From contig JAJEKV010000002.1 in the NCBI GenBank assembly GCA_021234155.1, forward strand, positions 18,715,592 to 18,779,591: 64,000 nucleotides of DNA, read 5' to 3'. The translations under genes were made by a program, and so were the position numbers. The stretch is from Isoetes taiwanensis (lineage: Eukaryota > Streptophyta > Lycopodiopsida > Isoetales > Isoetaceae). Under the pieces are notes generated by a model. That model saw only the letters and a program-made list of their open reading frames with translations. It made no database searches and was not told where the DNA came from. Positions within the stretch are counted from its first letter, which is position 1. The number at the start of each line of letters is the position of its first letter. This document shows, piece by piece, positions 33,801 to 44,899 of this stretch.

Positions 33801-35050
33801 GGATGTTACATTAGTTTTTTTAAATGAAATTATATAGTAACATATACAAGAGAATTTGTCACAAGGCCTTCGTTACTTTGTGCTTGCAATAATATCACTA
33901 TTTCTTGTAAAGTGCTTGCAATAATATCACTATTTCTTGTAAAAACCCGTTCTGATCTTCACGATCTTTAGGCCTGCTCAGGCGCTCTCATCTCCACCAT
34001 GCTCTTGTTGGAACTAGATCCTAATTTAATGAAGTGTACTTTTGTGTGCAGCATTAGTTAGATACCGTTGCAACAATTTCAAAAACAATATTGACAATCT
34101 TTAGAGTAATATTATCTAGATTCAAAACATTAATCTCAAGGAATATCATCTCTCGACTCAAAATCATAACTACGTTATCCCTTTTCTTAGGCATGTCATT
34201 GTCATTGCATCTTCATGTGCAAAGACATTGGTGCATAAATATTGACATTGGTGCATAAATATTGCGGTACTATGGAAATGAGGTTATGTGTATCTCACAA
34301 AATGTTTTAGATAGACATTTCCATATTATATTGTACATCTAAGAAAATTGCTTTCAACATTTCCATATTGTTGTACAATGGTATACATCTTTAACACGGA
34401 AAAAGAATAGCTCATAAAGGACTCATTTACATTCCTTCCTTCCTTCCTTCCTTTACATTTAAAAGATCACTCATTCTCTATTCTATTCTATTCAGGTGAA
34501 GCTCTATTTTGCATTCAGAAGCATTAGCAAATCTTAAGTTATTGCTAATGCCCAATGTATGCTTCAAACTCACACAGGTGTTTCACTTGCTATGTGGAAG
34601 ATCTATCATGTGCTAATTAAGTGTGTTTTACTTGCTAAGTGGAAGATCTATCATGTGCTAACTAAGTGGGGGCTTGGTGAGTTCAAAGGTCTAAGCAAAA
34701 TGGCTCGTCAATGTTAATCTTTTGAGTACCAATACTTCTTAGGCTTCAAAAAAAGTTTGATCATCATTTTGAGTACCAATAATTCTTAGGCTAACTCAAA
34801 TACTAGTATTTGGTTAAGTGGAGGATGCAACCTGGGTTCTTACCAACGGAGGATGCATATGCGGCAATGCCAATGTCGAACCATTCATGATGTGATTGAC
34901 TCCAGGGTTCTTACCACCAGGGGATGCAAATGCGACGATGCCAATGCCGAACCATTCATGATGCGATTGATTCCACCTCCAATGGTGAGCAGTTCATTGT
35001 AGATCCGACAATTCAACAGGGATCATATGAGTGTTCGATCCGGTAGGGAT
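33801..35050. repeat. Cluster of short tandem duplications and microsatellites
   Basis: It contains a 32 bp unit twice (gtgcttgcaataatatcac, 33880-33943), a 21 bp unit twice (gacattggtgcataaatatt, 34226-34264), a roughly 55 bp diverged pair (gtggaagatctatcatgtgc, 34590-34665), and a diverged pair of about 75 bp (gggttcttaccaa/cc...gaaccattcatgatg, 34833-34975). There are (TTCC)n at 34434-34453 and (TATTC)n at 34477-34492. No gene was recognised. Confidence 0.75.
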
Positions 35051-35054
35051 GATG

Positions 35055-35085
35055 TAAGGGGTTGGGCTTGACGCCCAACCCCTTA
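35055..35085. other. Perfect 13 bp stem hairpin
   Basis: TAAGGGGTTGGGC, loop TTGAC, then GCCCAACCCCTTA. It is a strong hairpin with no downstream T-run and no attached gene. Function unknown. Confidence 0.85.
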
Positions 35086-35227
35086 GATGGGGAAATGGGC
35101 ATATAGGCATTCATGATAGGACGCGTTCGTCTACGTCTATAATGGAAAAATTGTCATTTCTTATGCCGAGACGAAATGCAAGCCTTAGGCATGATAGGAT
35201 TTCCTTCATTCCTATTTCTTTTTCTTT

Positions 35228-37440
35228 AAGGAAGGAAGGAAGGTTCTTTTATCATCCGCGGAGGCCAATCGGCCTATGGGACCCAAATTACATGGGTGCA
35301 GCAAGCCCGTTGCTACCCGGATTAAAAAACCCCCCTTACGAGGGAAAAACCATCGCATCAACAAGCCTGCTAGCAGCTGTACAAATATACATATACACAT
35401 GAATTCCGGCACCTCAGGTAGGCGCGTGGGGACATAGGAGAGTCCGCAGATCCAAAACCTCCTGGAGGTAGGAGCCAAGGGGAAATCTTGGCCGCTCAGT
35501 AGCTTCGTCGATGGCTAAATCGAGAAGTCGCACCAAAAAGAGGGCGAGCATATCGACTATTATATCGGGCGGCTCGGGAAGGCATGGCTTTCATCCTCAA
35601 CAACCCCCGCCGGCAACCGACAAAGCCTGTCCCAGTGCGGCTCTCAATCCACCGACTTGTCTCAAGTCGAAGATGGTGGCCCCTGGTAGATAATGTTCCA
35701 AATGTTCAATGAGCTTCTTCATGGGTAAGCGAGAACGAGGGTAGATTTTAATGGGCCTCGAACCGGGGTGGGGTTTATGTGATGTTTGTAGTGTGCCATT
35801 TTGTTCGAGCATTGTGGTCCCAAAGCTTCCCAAGAAACAAGAGTCCAAGTACCCCCCCTCGGCCCTATCGGCCAAAATTTGTACATGGGCAACCTATGTG
35901 CCTTAACGTTCATTAACTGCGCACAACCATTGGGCTCTCTTGTCCTTCCAACAAGCCTTAAACCCGTTGGCGGGCTCATCGCCAGGCGCGTAAGCCAAGT
36001 CTTGGGGCCAGAGTGTAATTATTGTTGGCCATGTACGAAATAAACAATGTGTCTAGTCGAGGAGGGGCATCTTATGCGGGGACATGAATCTGTCTCTGCA
36101 ACAAGATCCGATGGGGGCGAGGGGCTTGACCCCAAGTGCGAGGTCAAAAATGCCTTCTAAACTGTTCCAAGTCATTCCAAGTCGCCAAAGACACCACTTT
36201 GGGCCCCACACCTCGACCCCATACTGGAACCCCCTGGCTCCACCGGTGCACCGGAACAAATGTGGTGGTGGCCCCGATCATAATATAAATGTGTGTGACT
36301 ATTGTTTTGCATTACATTAGCCTTCCAACTGCGGTCATTATGTATTGAATGGATGCATCCCAATACATTGACTATGGAAATTCCACCCCGGTACTTGTAT
36401 TTGGGTGTGATAAGTGATATTATATTGGATGGCGTGAGGAGGATATGAGGACCACCTTAGTCTTGGCAAGGTTGACACGCATGTCCGCCGCCGGCGAGAA
36501 TGTCTCCGGGGCATCTAGGTGTACCATTTTCCCGGTGTATGGGCCAAGAGGTCCACATCATCCGCATAGATGATATGCGGATGACACAGGTGCAAGAGCT
36601 ATATTACATCCCCCATTGGCGTGCAAGCAAGGCTTCCTAACCGGTCAATGTAAAGTCCAAAAGTGTGGGTGAGAGAGGACAACCTTGTCTAACTCCAATC
36701 TTTGCCGGCAAATGATCTGTCCTTCAGTTGCATGCGGCTGTGCGGCTGCGTAGATGCCAATGTACACTACGTTCTGCAGATCCACGGGGAGCCCCGTGAT
36801 GGTGCAATCTCGCCTACAATGTTTCGAGGGGTACCGTGGTGTGAAAGCTTTTGTAAAGTCCACAAAACCGCTAAATCTGGTCCTCCCCGACGGTTCCTTT
36901 TGTCCTCGAAGGGGCCCCGAGTGTGAAGATGTGATCAATGGTGAATGTCCGGGGTCGGAAGCTTTGCCTGAGTAAGTGCTACGAAAATGGCTGCCTGTCA
37001 ATGTTACCTCTTTGTCGAGAATGCCAATAGCGGCTTGGCAAACAGTTTGACCATGATGGTTCATTAATTGAGTGGGGCCGGTAATGGGTCCCTAGCCTTG
37101 TAGATCGGAACAATCACGCCACGTGGTCCATGGAGGAAAAACCCTCTTGCAGCTCCATGTTGAACAAAGGTGCAAGCGGGGCCGGGCACCATGGGTTGAT
37201 TCGCCCACTTGAGCAACTCAAACTGCGGGCCGCCTAAGTCTGCCGCCTTCCCATTAGATGCATTTGTAGCCCCTCGCCCGACATCTTCGATACGTGATCA
37301 CCAGCGGTGGGCTATGTTGTGGGGGCACATCTGTCCGTGTTCCCGGGGGATCATAAAGCTGTTAGAGGTACTGCTCCCATTGCTCCGCCGTGATATGCCC
37401 CGTAGGCTGTGCTGGCCTTTGGAGTGGTCCCCTCAACCAC
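35228..37440 (-). mobile_element. 5'-truncated LINE, second copy
   Basis: Read on the minus strand it ends in (TTCC)4 (35243-35228), preceded by the same 3' block as the 21-26 kb element. Shared blocks are GYLDSCFLG and HKPHPGSRP (35.7-35.9 kb), an upstream YADDVDLLAHTP-like stretch (about 36550-36570, with a duplicated atgatatgcgg), VNLAKTKVVLIS (36430-36470) and FVDFTKAF (36845-36870). The counterpart of 24430-24740 lies at about 37080-37410. Nothing upstream of the RT is present, so it is 5'-truncated, as is usual for LINE insertions. Frames are broken. Identity to the first copy is roughly 75-80% by eye, so the copies are not recent sisters. Confidence 0.85.
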
Positions 37441-37768
37441 ACTATTATAATTATTTCATAGGTACTGATGTACTGTAATTCTGCAGGCCAGTAGCACATA
37501 CTGTAGTATCTGCAGAAGCGTCGAGGCCTCTGTCTGGGCATCCCTTGTTGTTTCATTGTCTTCTACATGTGTGCTTTTTCTGTAATTTTTTGTTTATGGT
37601 ATGTATTGCCTACTGTCAATGGACTCCAGTCCTAAAACAACTTTGATCATTGATCACTTATGTATTTCTGTATTACCTCATGAAGTAATTTTATCTTCTA
37701 TAATTTAATTGTTTTTTGCTTACCTAACACCAATGCTGAGAATAGCATTATTCCAAAGGGGGGGAGAA
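37441..37768 (+). mobile_element. 3' internal end of an LTR element, with polypurine tract
   Basis: Non-coding AT-rich sequence ends in AAAGGGGGGGAGAA directly before the LTR at 37769. A G-rich tract of this form is the plus-strand primer of many plant LTR retrotransposons. No pol fragment is visible, because the LINE copy abuts at about 37440. Confidence 0.6.
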
Positions 37769-39128
37769 TGTGTTGTTCCATGTATTTATACGGTATACAT
37801 ATATATACTATGACACATGTATAAGGTAGACCCTTATGGGTCATTAGGGGATGACTTGGGCTAACCTAAAAGGGCTTTTATTAGCTATGCTAAGTTGTTA
37901 GTAAGTTAAATAACCTGATTAGACTAATTAATCTATTAATTAGTAGATGTTAGCTAATTAGAGAGAGCCACCTGGCCCAAATTGATTGGCCCGGGGAAAC
38001 TTACCAAGATTAGGATGCAAATTGGGTCTCTACCCCCAATTCTGCCCCAAATCGATTTGGGAAGGATTGGATAAGGGAGGAGCTACTTGCTACTGCACCA
38101 AAACCTGAAGAATGGAAGCCTTCCATGATAACGGCTCTAGCCAAGAGATCGGTTAGTCTTTGGATAATTTCTGCTTCAGCTAACTCTTGTATGATTAGAT
38201 GGATGTTTAACTTCACTATTATGTGTTGTTAAGATGAGGATGGTTACTTTGTGTATGTTTATGTTCTCTCTTTCTGTTCCTCCTGTGTGTTTGAGGGTAC
38301 GGGTGGGTAGAGACCTGAAAGCTTCCTAGTAGTAGATATGTCCCTAGCTAAGACTCTTAAGACCCAGTAAGTGTGGCATGTGCACAAGAGCCCACCAGAC
38401 CGGCGATGCTATGAAGTGGTTCAGCACCAGATAACGGTCACAGCTGATGAAGTGGGGGCGGATGCCTTGCTGAGCGTGGCTACTGGATCTCCTACAGTGT
38501 GCTAGACTTATAGTCGATCACCTCGTGTGGGTCGGGTATGGGTCTGACACCTTCTGGGTCAGAAGATATGTGCCTATATGGACCGGGGAGATATAACCCA
38601 GAGTAGTCTCATAGGGTGATTCCATGAGATCACGTTTCCGGAAGGCTACAACTACATCATAGCATGATTCAGCCTATCTGCAAAGTGCGCACAAGAGGGG
38701 CGGATGGAATGGACTACCCTAGCCATTGTTCTATGCCAGCCAATGCCATGTCATATCTCTGTCTGTTGTTATCCGGAGGCCTTGACCGTCAGTCGACCCC
38801 CTAGAGTCTGAGCCCGGGATAGAGCCCTTATTTATGGTATATTGCTTATCTTATCTTGTCCTTGTATTGTTATTTAAATGATGATGGATGGACCACCTTT
38901 CGTGGTGGTATAATATATTGTGTATGATTGCTAGATGCTAACATGTATGTACGCTTCCACTGTATAGGATTCCGATAGAGGACGTGGGACGAATGGCATT
39001 TTCGTGTCCTTCACCCGGACGCTTGGCCATCCCAAGTGGTCCAAATTAGACGGAAGGCCTTTTCATGGCGATGTAGTCGCCAGGGGAGGGGAATTCCCTA
39101 GCATCATACAAATTCTGAGAGCGTCACA
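37769..39128 (+). mobile_element. LTR, about 1.36 kb
   Basis: The segment starts TGTGTTGTTCC after a polypurine tract and ends TCACA just before TGGTATCAGAGC (39130-39141), the standard plant tRNA-iMet primer-binding site. Ends are TG...CA with TGTG/CACA. An AT-rich TATA-like zone (tatacatatatatac) lies near 37790. No second copy of this LTR is in the window. No protein coding is seen within it. Confidence 0.75.
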
Positions 39129-39129
39129 G

Positions 39130-39440
39130 TGGTATCAGAGCATAATTTTGCTGGTCCAGATCATTGCACTGCCCGGGGGATTCACATGGAAGACTCGTAT
39201 AAACCTAGTGAGTGTGTGGAAGGGGGTTTTTTCTCAATGTCTTCGTACGTATACTAGGGGTTTAAATCCCCCTCTTACTGGCGTTCTAATGTATTTTCTC
39301 CATGGAAGGGGTGTTTTTCCAACACTTTTGCGTGCGTATATAGGGTGTTTCTTCTCATCTCAAGCACGCAGATGCATATGCGCATGTGATAAAGGTGAAT
39401 CCCCCGGTTGCACTGGCCATACTCTAACTCGTTAGATTGG
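39130..39440 (+). mobile_element. Primer-binding site and leader of an LTR element
   Basis: The tRNA-Met type primer-binding site TGGTATCAGAGC is followed by a leader. At 39325-39420 it contains the dispersed repeat shared with 27585-27705. No gag ORF follows: the element is truncated before about 39.5 kb. Confidence 0.7.
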
Positions 39441-40690
39441 TTAGTTGTAGGGGACTTTACTCTAGGATAAATTACCCCAATATACATGGGAATACAATCA
39501 ATTCCACGTGTATACATGGGAAGATCACATCGCATGGACTTGTGGAAAATATAAGACACTAAAATATAGTACAGATTCTTGAAAAAATACATACAACACA
39601 TCAAATCCTAGCATATTGACATCCTTTTAAAAAAAACATCAGTAACAAAATTGAGGTTGCCCTTTAACGGACATCAACAGAGGGCCTAGAAACTAGATGT
39701 ATTGAAAATGCAATAAAGGATTGTGTTCAATGCCGATTTGAAGCAAGCAAAACTAAGATATGATCAATCTGTTATCAGTTATCCAGGCTCATCTACAATT
39801 GACACAATGTAATCCAACACGGACTTAAAAAAAGAAAAATGATCAGGCCCCATCACGTATTTACCCTATAATACTAGGGCGGCAGACAAGACGCTGGGGA
39901 ATTCATGACAGGCTTATTTTTCCTTTTATATTATTTCGCCAGAACTGATCCGGTTAGAGATTGAAGATACTCCATATTACATATCGAATACAGAATACCT
40001 ATCTTACAGGGTAGCTCGCCACTTAGCCAACGGGACCTAGTTCACGAATTTGCAAGCCCATTATTTTCTATAATAATCCCTGCTTATTCCCCTTATTTTG
40101 ACTACCAGATCTTATTTTTGCAGTGTGTGTGTTGTGAGGGGGATTGCCACTATGGTCTTAGATCTGGCTATGGCATTCTGGGAATTTACATTTGAAACAA
40201 AAGCCGAGGATTTCTAGCCCTCTCTCATAGCACAACTCGGCGTTATTTTTCACGAATAAATTTCTCATTCTGCTCAAAATTGCAGAAATAGACAGAAGCC
40301 GGCCCGAGACACAATTAAAGCTGCCGGATTGGAGCATTCAATGCTTCTAAATTTCACCATTTCTCTGCGGCAAGCAAATGGGCCTCGATTGATGTTTGGA
40401 TGGGTTGCGGGAAGACAATTTTGCCAGGTTGCTTACACAAAAGAATTGAACTAGATGCTCTTGGGTTACTGTCAGGAAGAGGGACTCGTGTTTCTCAAAA
40501 AATCGATCAAATTTTTGAGCAACCGCTGGACTGAACTAGCTCGTCTCATTCAGATTTGCATATGCTCCAACGAATAAATATTCGAATAAAAAGAGATGCC
40601 TGGCACGTAAACGGATTGCAAAGTGTAGAGCCTTGAAACTAGAATATAACATGGATGTCAGAGAGAAAGATAGCCATGCATCTGATGTTA
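39441..40690. other. Spacer before the Helitron
   Basis: No gene recognised. The 5' end of the Helitron is probably in the last few hundred bases, but a TC terminus cannot be told from background. Confidence 0.3.
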
Positions 40691-43600
40691 TTGTTGTGGA
40701 GGCCAGCCAGACCAAACATGTTTTGCCTCTACATCAATCACGCCACAAGTTGTACGAGCAGAGCCAGAGCGCCCTATAACTGTGGAAGAGATGCAATCAG
40801 TAAGATATCGACACCCAAATGATATGAGTATAGGAAGATCTATTGCAAATGAAGGGGCTTCACACTTCATCACGTCAGAAGTTAATGGTATTAAAATGCA
40901 TCTATTTCCCACAATAGATGAACAAATAGGTGATCAGATGATGTTGCCACAAACTACAAATGTGAATGCTCATGGGTTTAGCACACCATCTCAGATCGAA
41001 CTCATTGAAACATCAAATTAAATAACGCCACCTATAATAGCGAGTAACTCACTCCTACATGACACCTGAGAATGAAAGTAATACTCATAGAAACAAGCGT
41101 CTGCGACGCAAAAGGATGGCGAAGAAAAGGGCCTTGAGGTCAGAGTGCGGTCTTGATAATGGTATCGAATTGATAGATGTTGGACAGGTATCTACAGTAG
41201 TAGGAGATGTTAGCGTTGACCTCATAACAAACTTAATGTGTAACCCCTCTTATGTGGCACCGCAAGGTAAGAGCAATAGTCAAAAGAGGAGACGACTTTT
41301 TCTCATAAGGCAAAGTATACGGCTGTGAGGTTGGATTACAACACTGCTATTGGCCCTAGGGAACGTCCTACTGGTCAAAGCGGTTTTAAAGAGAGAGCAT
41401 GGACATGGAACTTACTTCCTCCTCATGAACTTGGTAACATGGATTATAGATGTTTGTATTGTGGGGCTATGCAATGGAAAACAGAGTTGAACGTCAAAAA
41501 GAAATGTCGAGCATGTGCTAATTAATGGAAATATTTAGCTGCCATTGATTCCAGAACTACCGCAGCCTTTGTTTGAGCTATATACAGATAACTTGGGTGC
41601 TCATTTTTGGACAAACATTAGAAAGTACAATAATATATTCTCATTTGCCTCAGTGGGCGTGAAAATTGATGAGACGCTGGCAAATGCTATTGGTGGGACT
41701 TATACTTTTCGGGTCAATGGCCGCATGTGCCATAAGATGGGAACACTTTTGCCACCAGAAGGGCTTCAAGAGCATGCAAAATTTGCATAAATATACATCA
41801 TGGATGGTGACGACATGCAAGTTGAACGGAGGATGTCCATTTTTGACGGATTGAGGCAAGAAATAGTGGTGCCATTGCAGGCCCTTATGATGGAACACAA
41901 TCCATTTGTTAGCATATTTTTTACTACACAGATTATGCGTACTCATCCAACCATGGATATTCGTTTGCACATACTTTCTTGCAATGTGCAAAATCCTGTG
42001 AGGAGGCAATATAATTGCTCCAACTGCAAATGAAGTGGCTGTTTTAATGCCCATTGATGATAAGCCCGAAGATGGTCAGAGGGATATTATTGTACTCTAA
42101 CGATGGTGGCGTGAAGTTTATAGATGCATATCACTCAGCCTATGATCCATTGCATTTTGTGTTACTTCTTCCTTACAGTACAGACGGATGGCATTTTAAA
42201 ATACCTCATGGATGGAGTGGTGCAAAAGAAGTAACTATTATGGAGAACTATAGATATCACCTATTCACACGTCATGGACATGCATCTCCCCTTCACATGG
42301 CTGGTCGGTTGTTTCGAGAATACATATGTGATATGTTTGCGAAGATGGAACAAGAAAGACTATAATTTATTATGTTGAACCAACACACTATTCGAAAAGA
42401 CATGTTGCAGGGTATTATGGACTTTGAAGGAGATGATGCAGGTTCTATTGGCCGAAAAATTGTGTTACCATCCTCACATGTAGGAGGTCTGAGATACATG
42501 ACCCAACGCTACCAGGATGCCATGTCTATTGTTTGCGAACATGGCAGGCCAGACCTCTTTATAACCATGACTGCCAATGCAAATTGGGAAGAGATTAGAA
42601 GGGAATTATTATATGGCCAATCGCCAAGTGATCGACCAGAGTTAGTGGCTAGAGTATTCCATATGAAAGTAAAGGAGTTGGTAGATTTGATAACTAATCA
42701 TGGTATACTCGGCCGCATAATCGCAAAAGTCTATGTTATTGAGTTCCAGAAGAGAGGCTTGCGACATGTACATTTGTTGACTATGTTGGATCAGGCAGAC
42801 AAGCCCTTCACAGCCGAAGAGATTGATCAAATTATTTGTGCTGAAATACCAGACAAGGACGCATATCCTGAATTGTACGATATAGTCACCCGTAATATGA
42901 TGCATGGGCCATGTGGTACTGGATATCCGAATAGTCCGTGCATGCAGGATGGTAAGTGTACAAAACGTTATCCACGTGCATTTTCAGATGAGACGATAGT
43001 TGTTGATGGATATCCATTGTATCGAAGAAGGGATGATGCCCGAAAGGTGAAAAAAGGGGATATAGATTTGAATAACAGATGGGTTGTGCCATATAATCCC
43101 TAGTTGACATCGTACTTCAAGTGACATATCAATGTTGAGGTATATGCTGCTGTAAAGGTTGTTAAATATTTGTACAATTACGTCTACAAAGGGCCCAATA
43201 TGATCAATGTGAACTTAGAAACAGTGAGTGATGGTGCATCTACTAGCAGGGCATCCACCATAAACCATGATGAGATTGAGCAATTCTTGAATGCACGCTA
43301 TTTCTCAGCTTCTGAGGCATCATGGAAAATCCTCTCATATGAGATACAACAGCAGTTTCCTCATGTCACTAGATTGGTTGTGCATCTTCCAATGCAACAA
43401 GATGTATACTATCGAGAAGGCCGTGACAGTATAAGGAGCAAGAATAACGGAATAATGTTGACAGCTTTTTTTGAGTTGAATGCATCTGGAGACAGAGAGA
43501 CTACACAATTGCTCTACCATGATTTTCCTAAAAAGTTTACCTATGATAAACCCAGTCGAAAATGGCAGGAATGATCCAATACCCAGAAGTTTCCCACTAT

Positions 43601-44739
43601 TGAACGCATGTACTTTGTTAATTCTTCAGAAGGAGAGCGATACTATTTACGACTCCTGTTGACCCGCGTGACAAGTGCAATTAGTTTTGAAGATTTATGC
43701 TCTTTTCATTGGGGAGTTGTGTGCGACATATAAAGAAGCTTGCATTTGTCGTGGGTTGCTTTGAGATGATACAGAATGGCTTGAGTCTCTTCAAGAAGTA
43801 GCAACATGGAGCATGCCACCACAATTGCAGCACATGTTCGCCATGATCCTTTTAAGTTGTGAACCATCGAATCCGTTACAACTGTGGGAAGAAGTCAAGC
43901 TTTCTATGATCGATGACTTCTTGCATGAGGCACGAAGGGTTGCAGAGCATCAAAGTGTAAATGTGTGTGATTTTTTTGACATGGCACTTCTAGATATTGA
44001 AGATCATATGAACTCTGTCAGACGATCCTTAAGGGAGTTTGATTGCATTCTCCCTGAGCATGCAATAGATCCATATATGATATTTCGGGATGAGGTGTTT
44101 CAAGAAGATATGGTAGAGGTGCAAGAAGATGTGGACCGCCTATACCATGACCAGCATGTTATCTTCGACCGTGTAATCTATGAGCACGTGATGTTAGAAA
44201 AAGGACGTGTGTTTTTTGTTCAGGGTGCAGGGGGCTCGGGAGAGAGTTTTCTTTTTAACGCCATATTGTCTTATGTTCGTGCCAAAGGTATCATTGCACT
44301 TGCAGTTGCTTCTTCAGGAATTGCGTCCACTTTATTGAAGGGTGGGTGCACTGCACATTCAAGGTTCAAGATACTGATAAACATAGATGAGACATCATGA
44401 TCAGCTTGCAATATTCCAAAGCAGTCGGAGCTGGCAAAATTGATAAGAGCGACTCGCATGATTATATGGGATGAGGCCCCAATGATGCATAAATATGTTT
44501 GTGAAGCATAGGATAGAACACTCTGTGACATGATGTCATGTGACAAATTGTTTGGGGGACTCATTGTTGTTTTGGAAGGAGATTTTCGCCAGCGTCCACC
44601 TGTGGTTCCACGACGAAATCGCCCCCAAATTGTGCATGCTTCCTTGAAATGCTCTTACGCATGGGATCATGTCGAGGAACATAAGCTGAACATAAATATG
44701 CGAGTAATGAACAATGTAGGAAGAGACTTTGAAGAGTAA
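40691..44739 (+). pseudogene. Helitron Rep/helicase, 3'-truncated
   Basis: Helitron Rep-helicase proteins move elements by rolling-circle transposition. N-terminal blocks (40782-41525) are basic. 41545-42030 has the Helitron N-like domain (RVNGRMCHKMGTLLPPEG). 42372-43103 is the Rep core with EFQKRGLRHVHLL at about 42738 (HUH-type motif, here HVH). KYLYNYVYKGPN at about 43160 holds the paired catalytic tyrosines. 43813-44400 starts the Pif1-like helicase, with FFVQGAGGSGESFLFN at 44212 (Walker A, with the catalytic Lys replaced by Glu) and IIWDEAPMM (Walker B) at about 44460. GGLIVVLEGDFRQRPPVVP follows at about 44560. Coding stops at about 44739, so helicase motifs IV-VI and the 3' terminus are missing. 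Several frameshifts and stops are present. Confidence 0.88.
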
Positions 44740-44899
44740 AAAAGTCGTATTTAATTAAAGTGGGACAAATCTTGAATTTTGGGACTCGGACTGAAAATGG
44801 GACTCACACCCCATAAATTTTTTTTTGAATTGATTGCTTGAATAGAATTACAGATCACACACAAATAATTGGGTTACTTGTTTTCCTCATAAATTTTAC

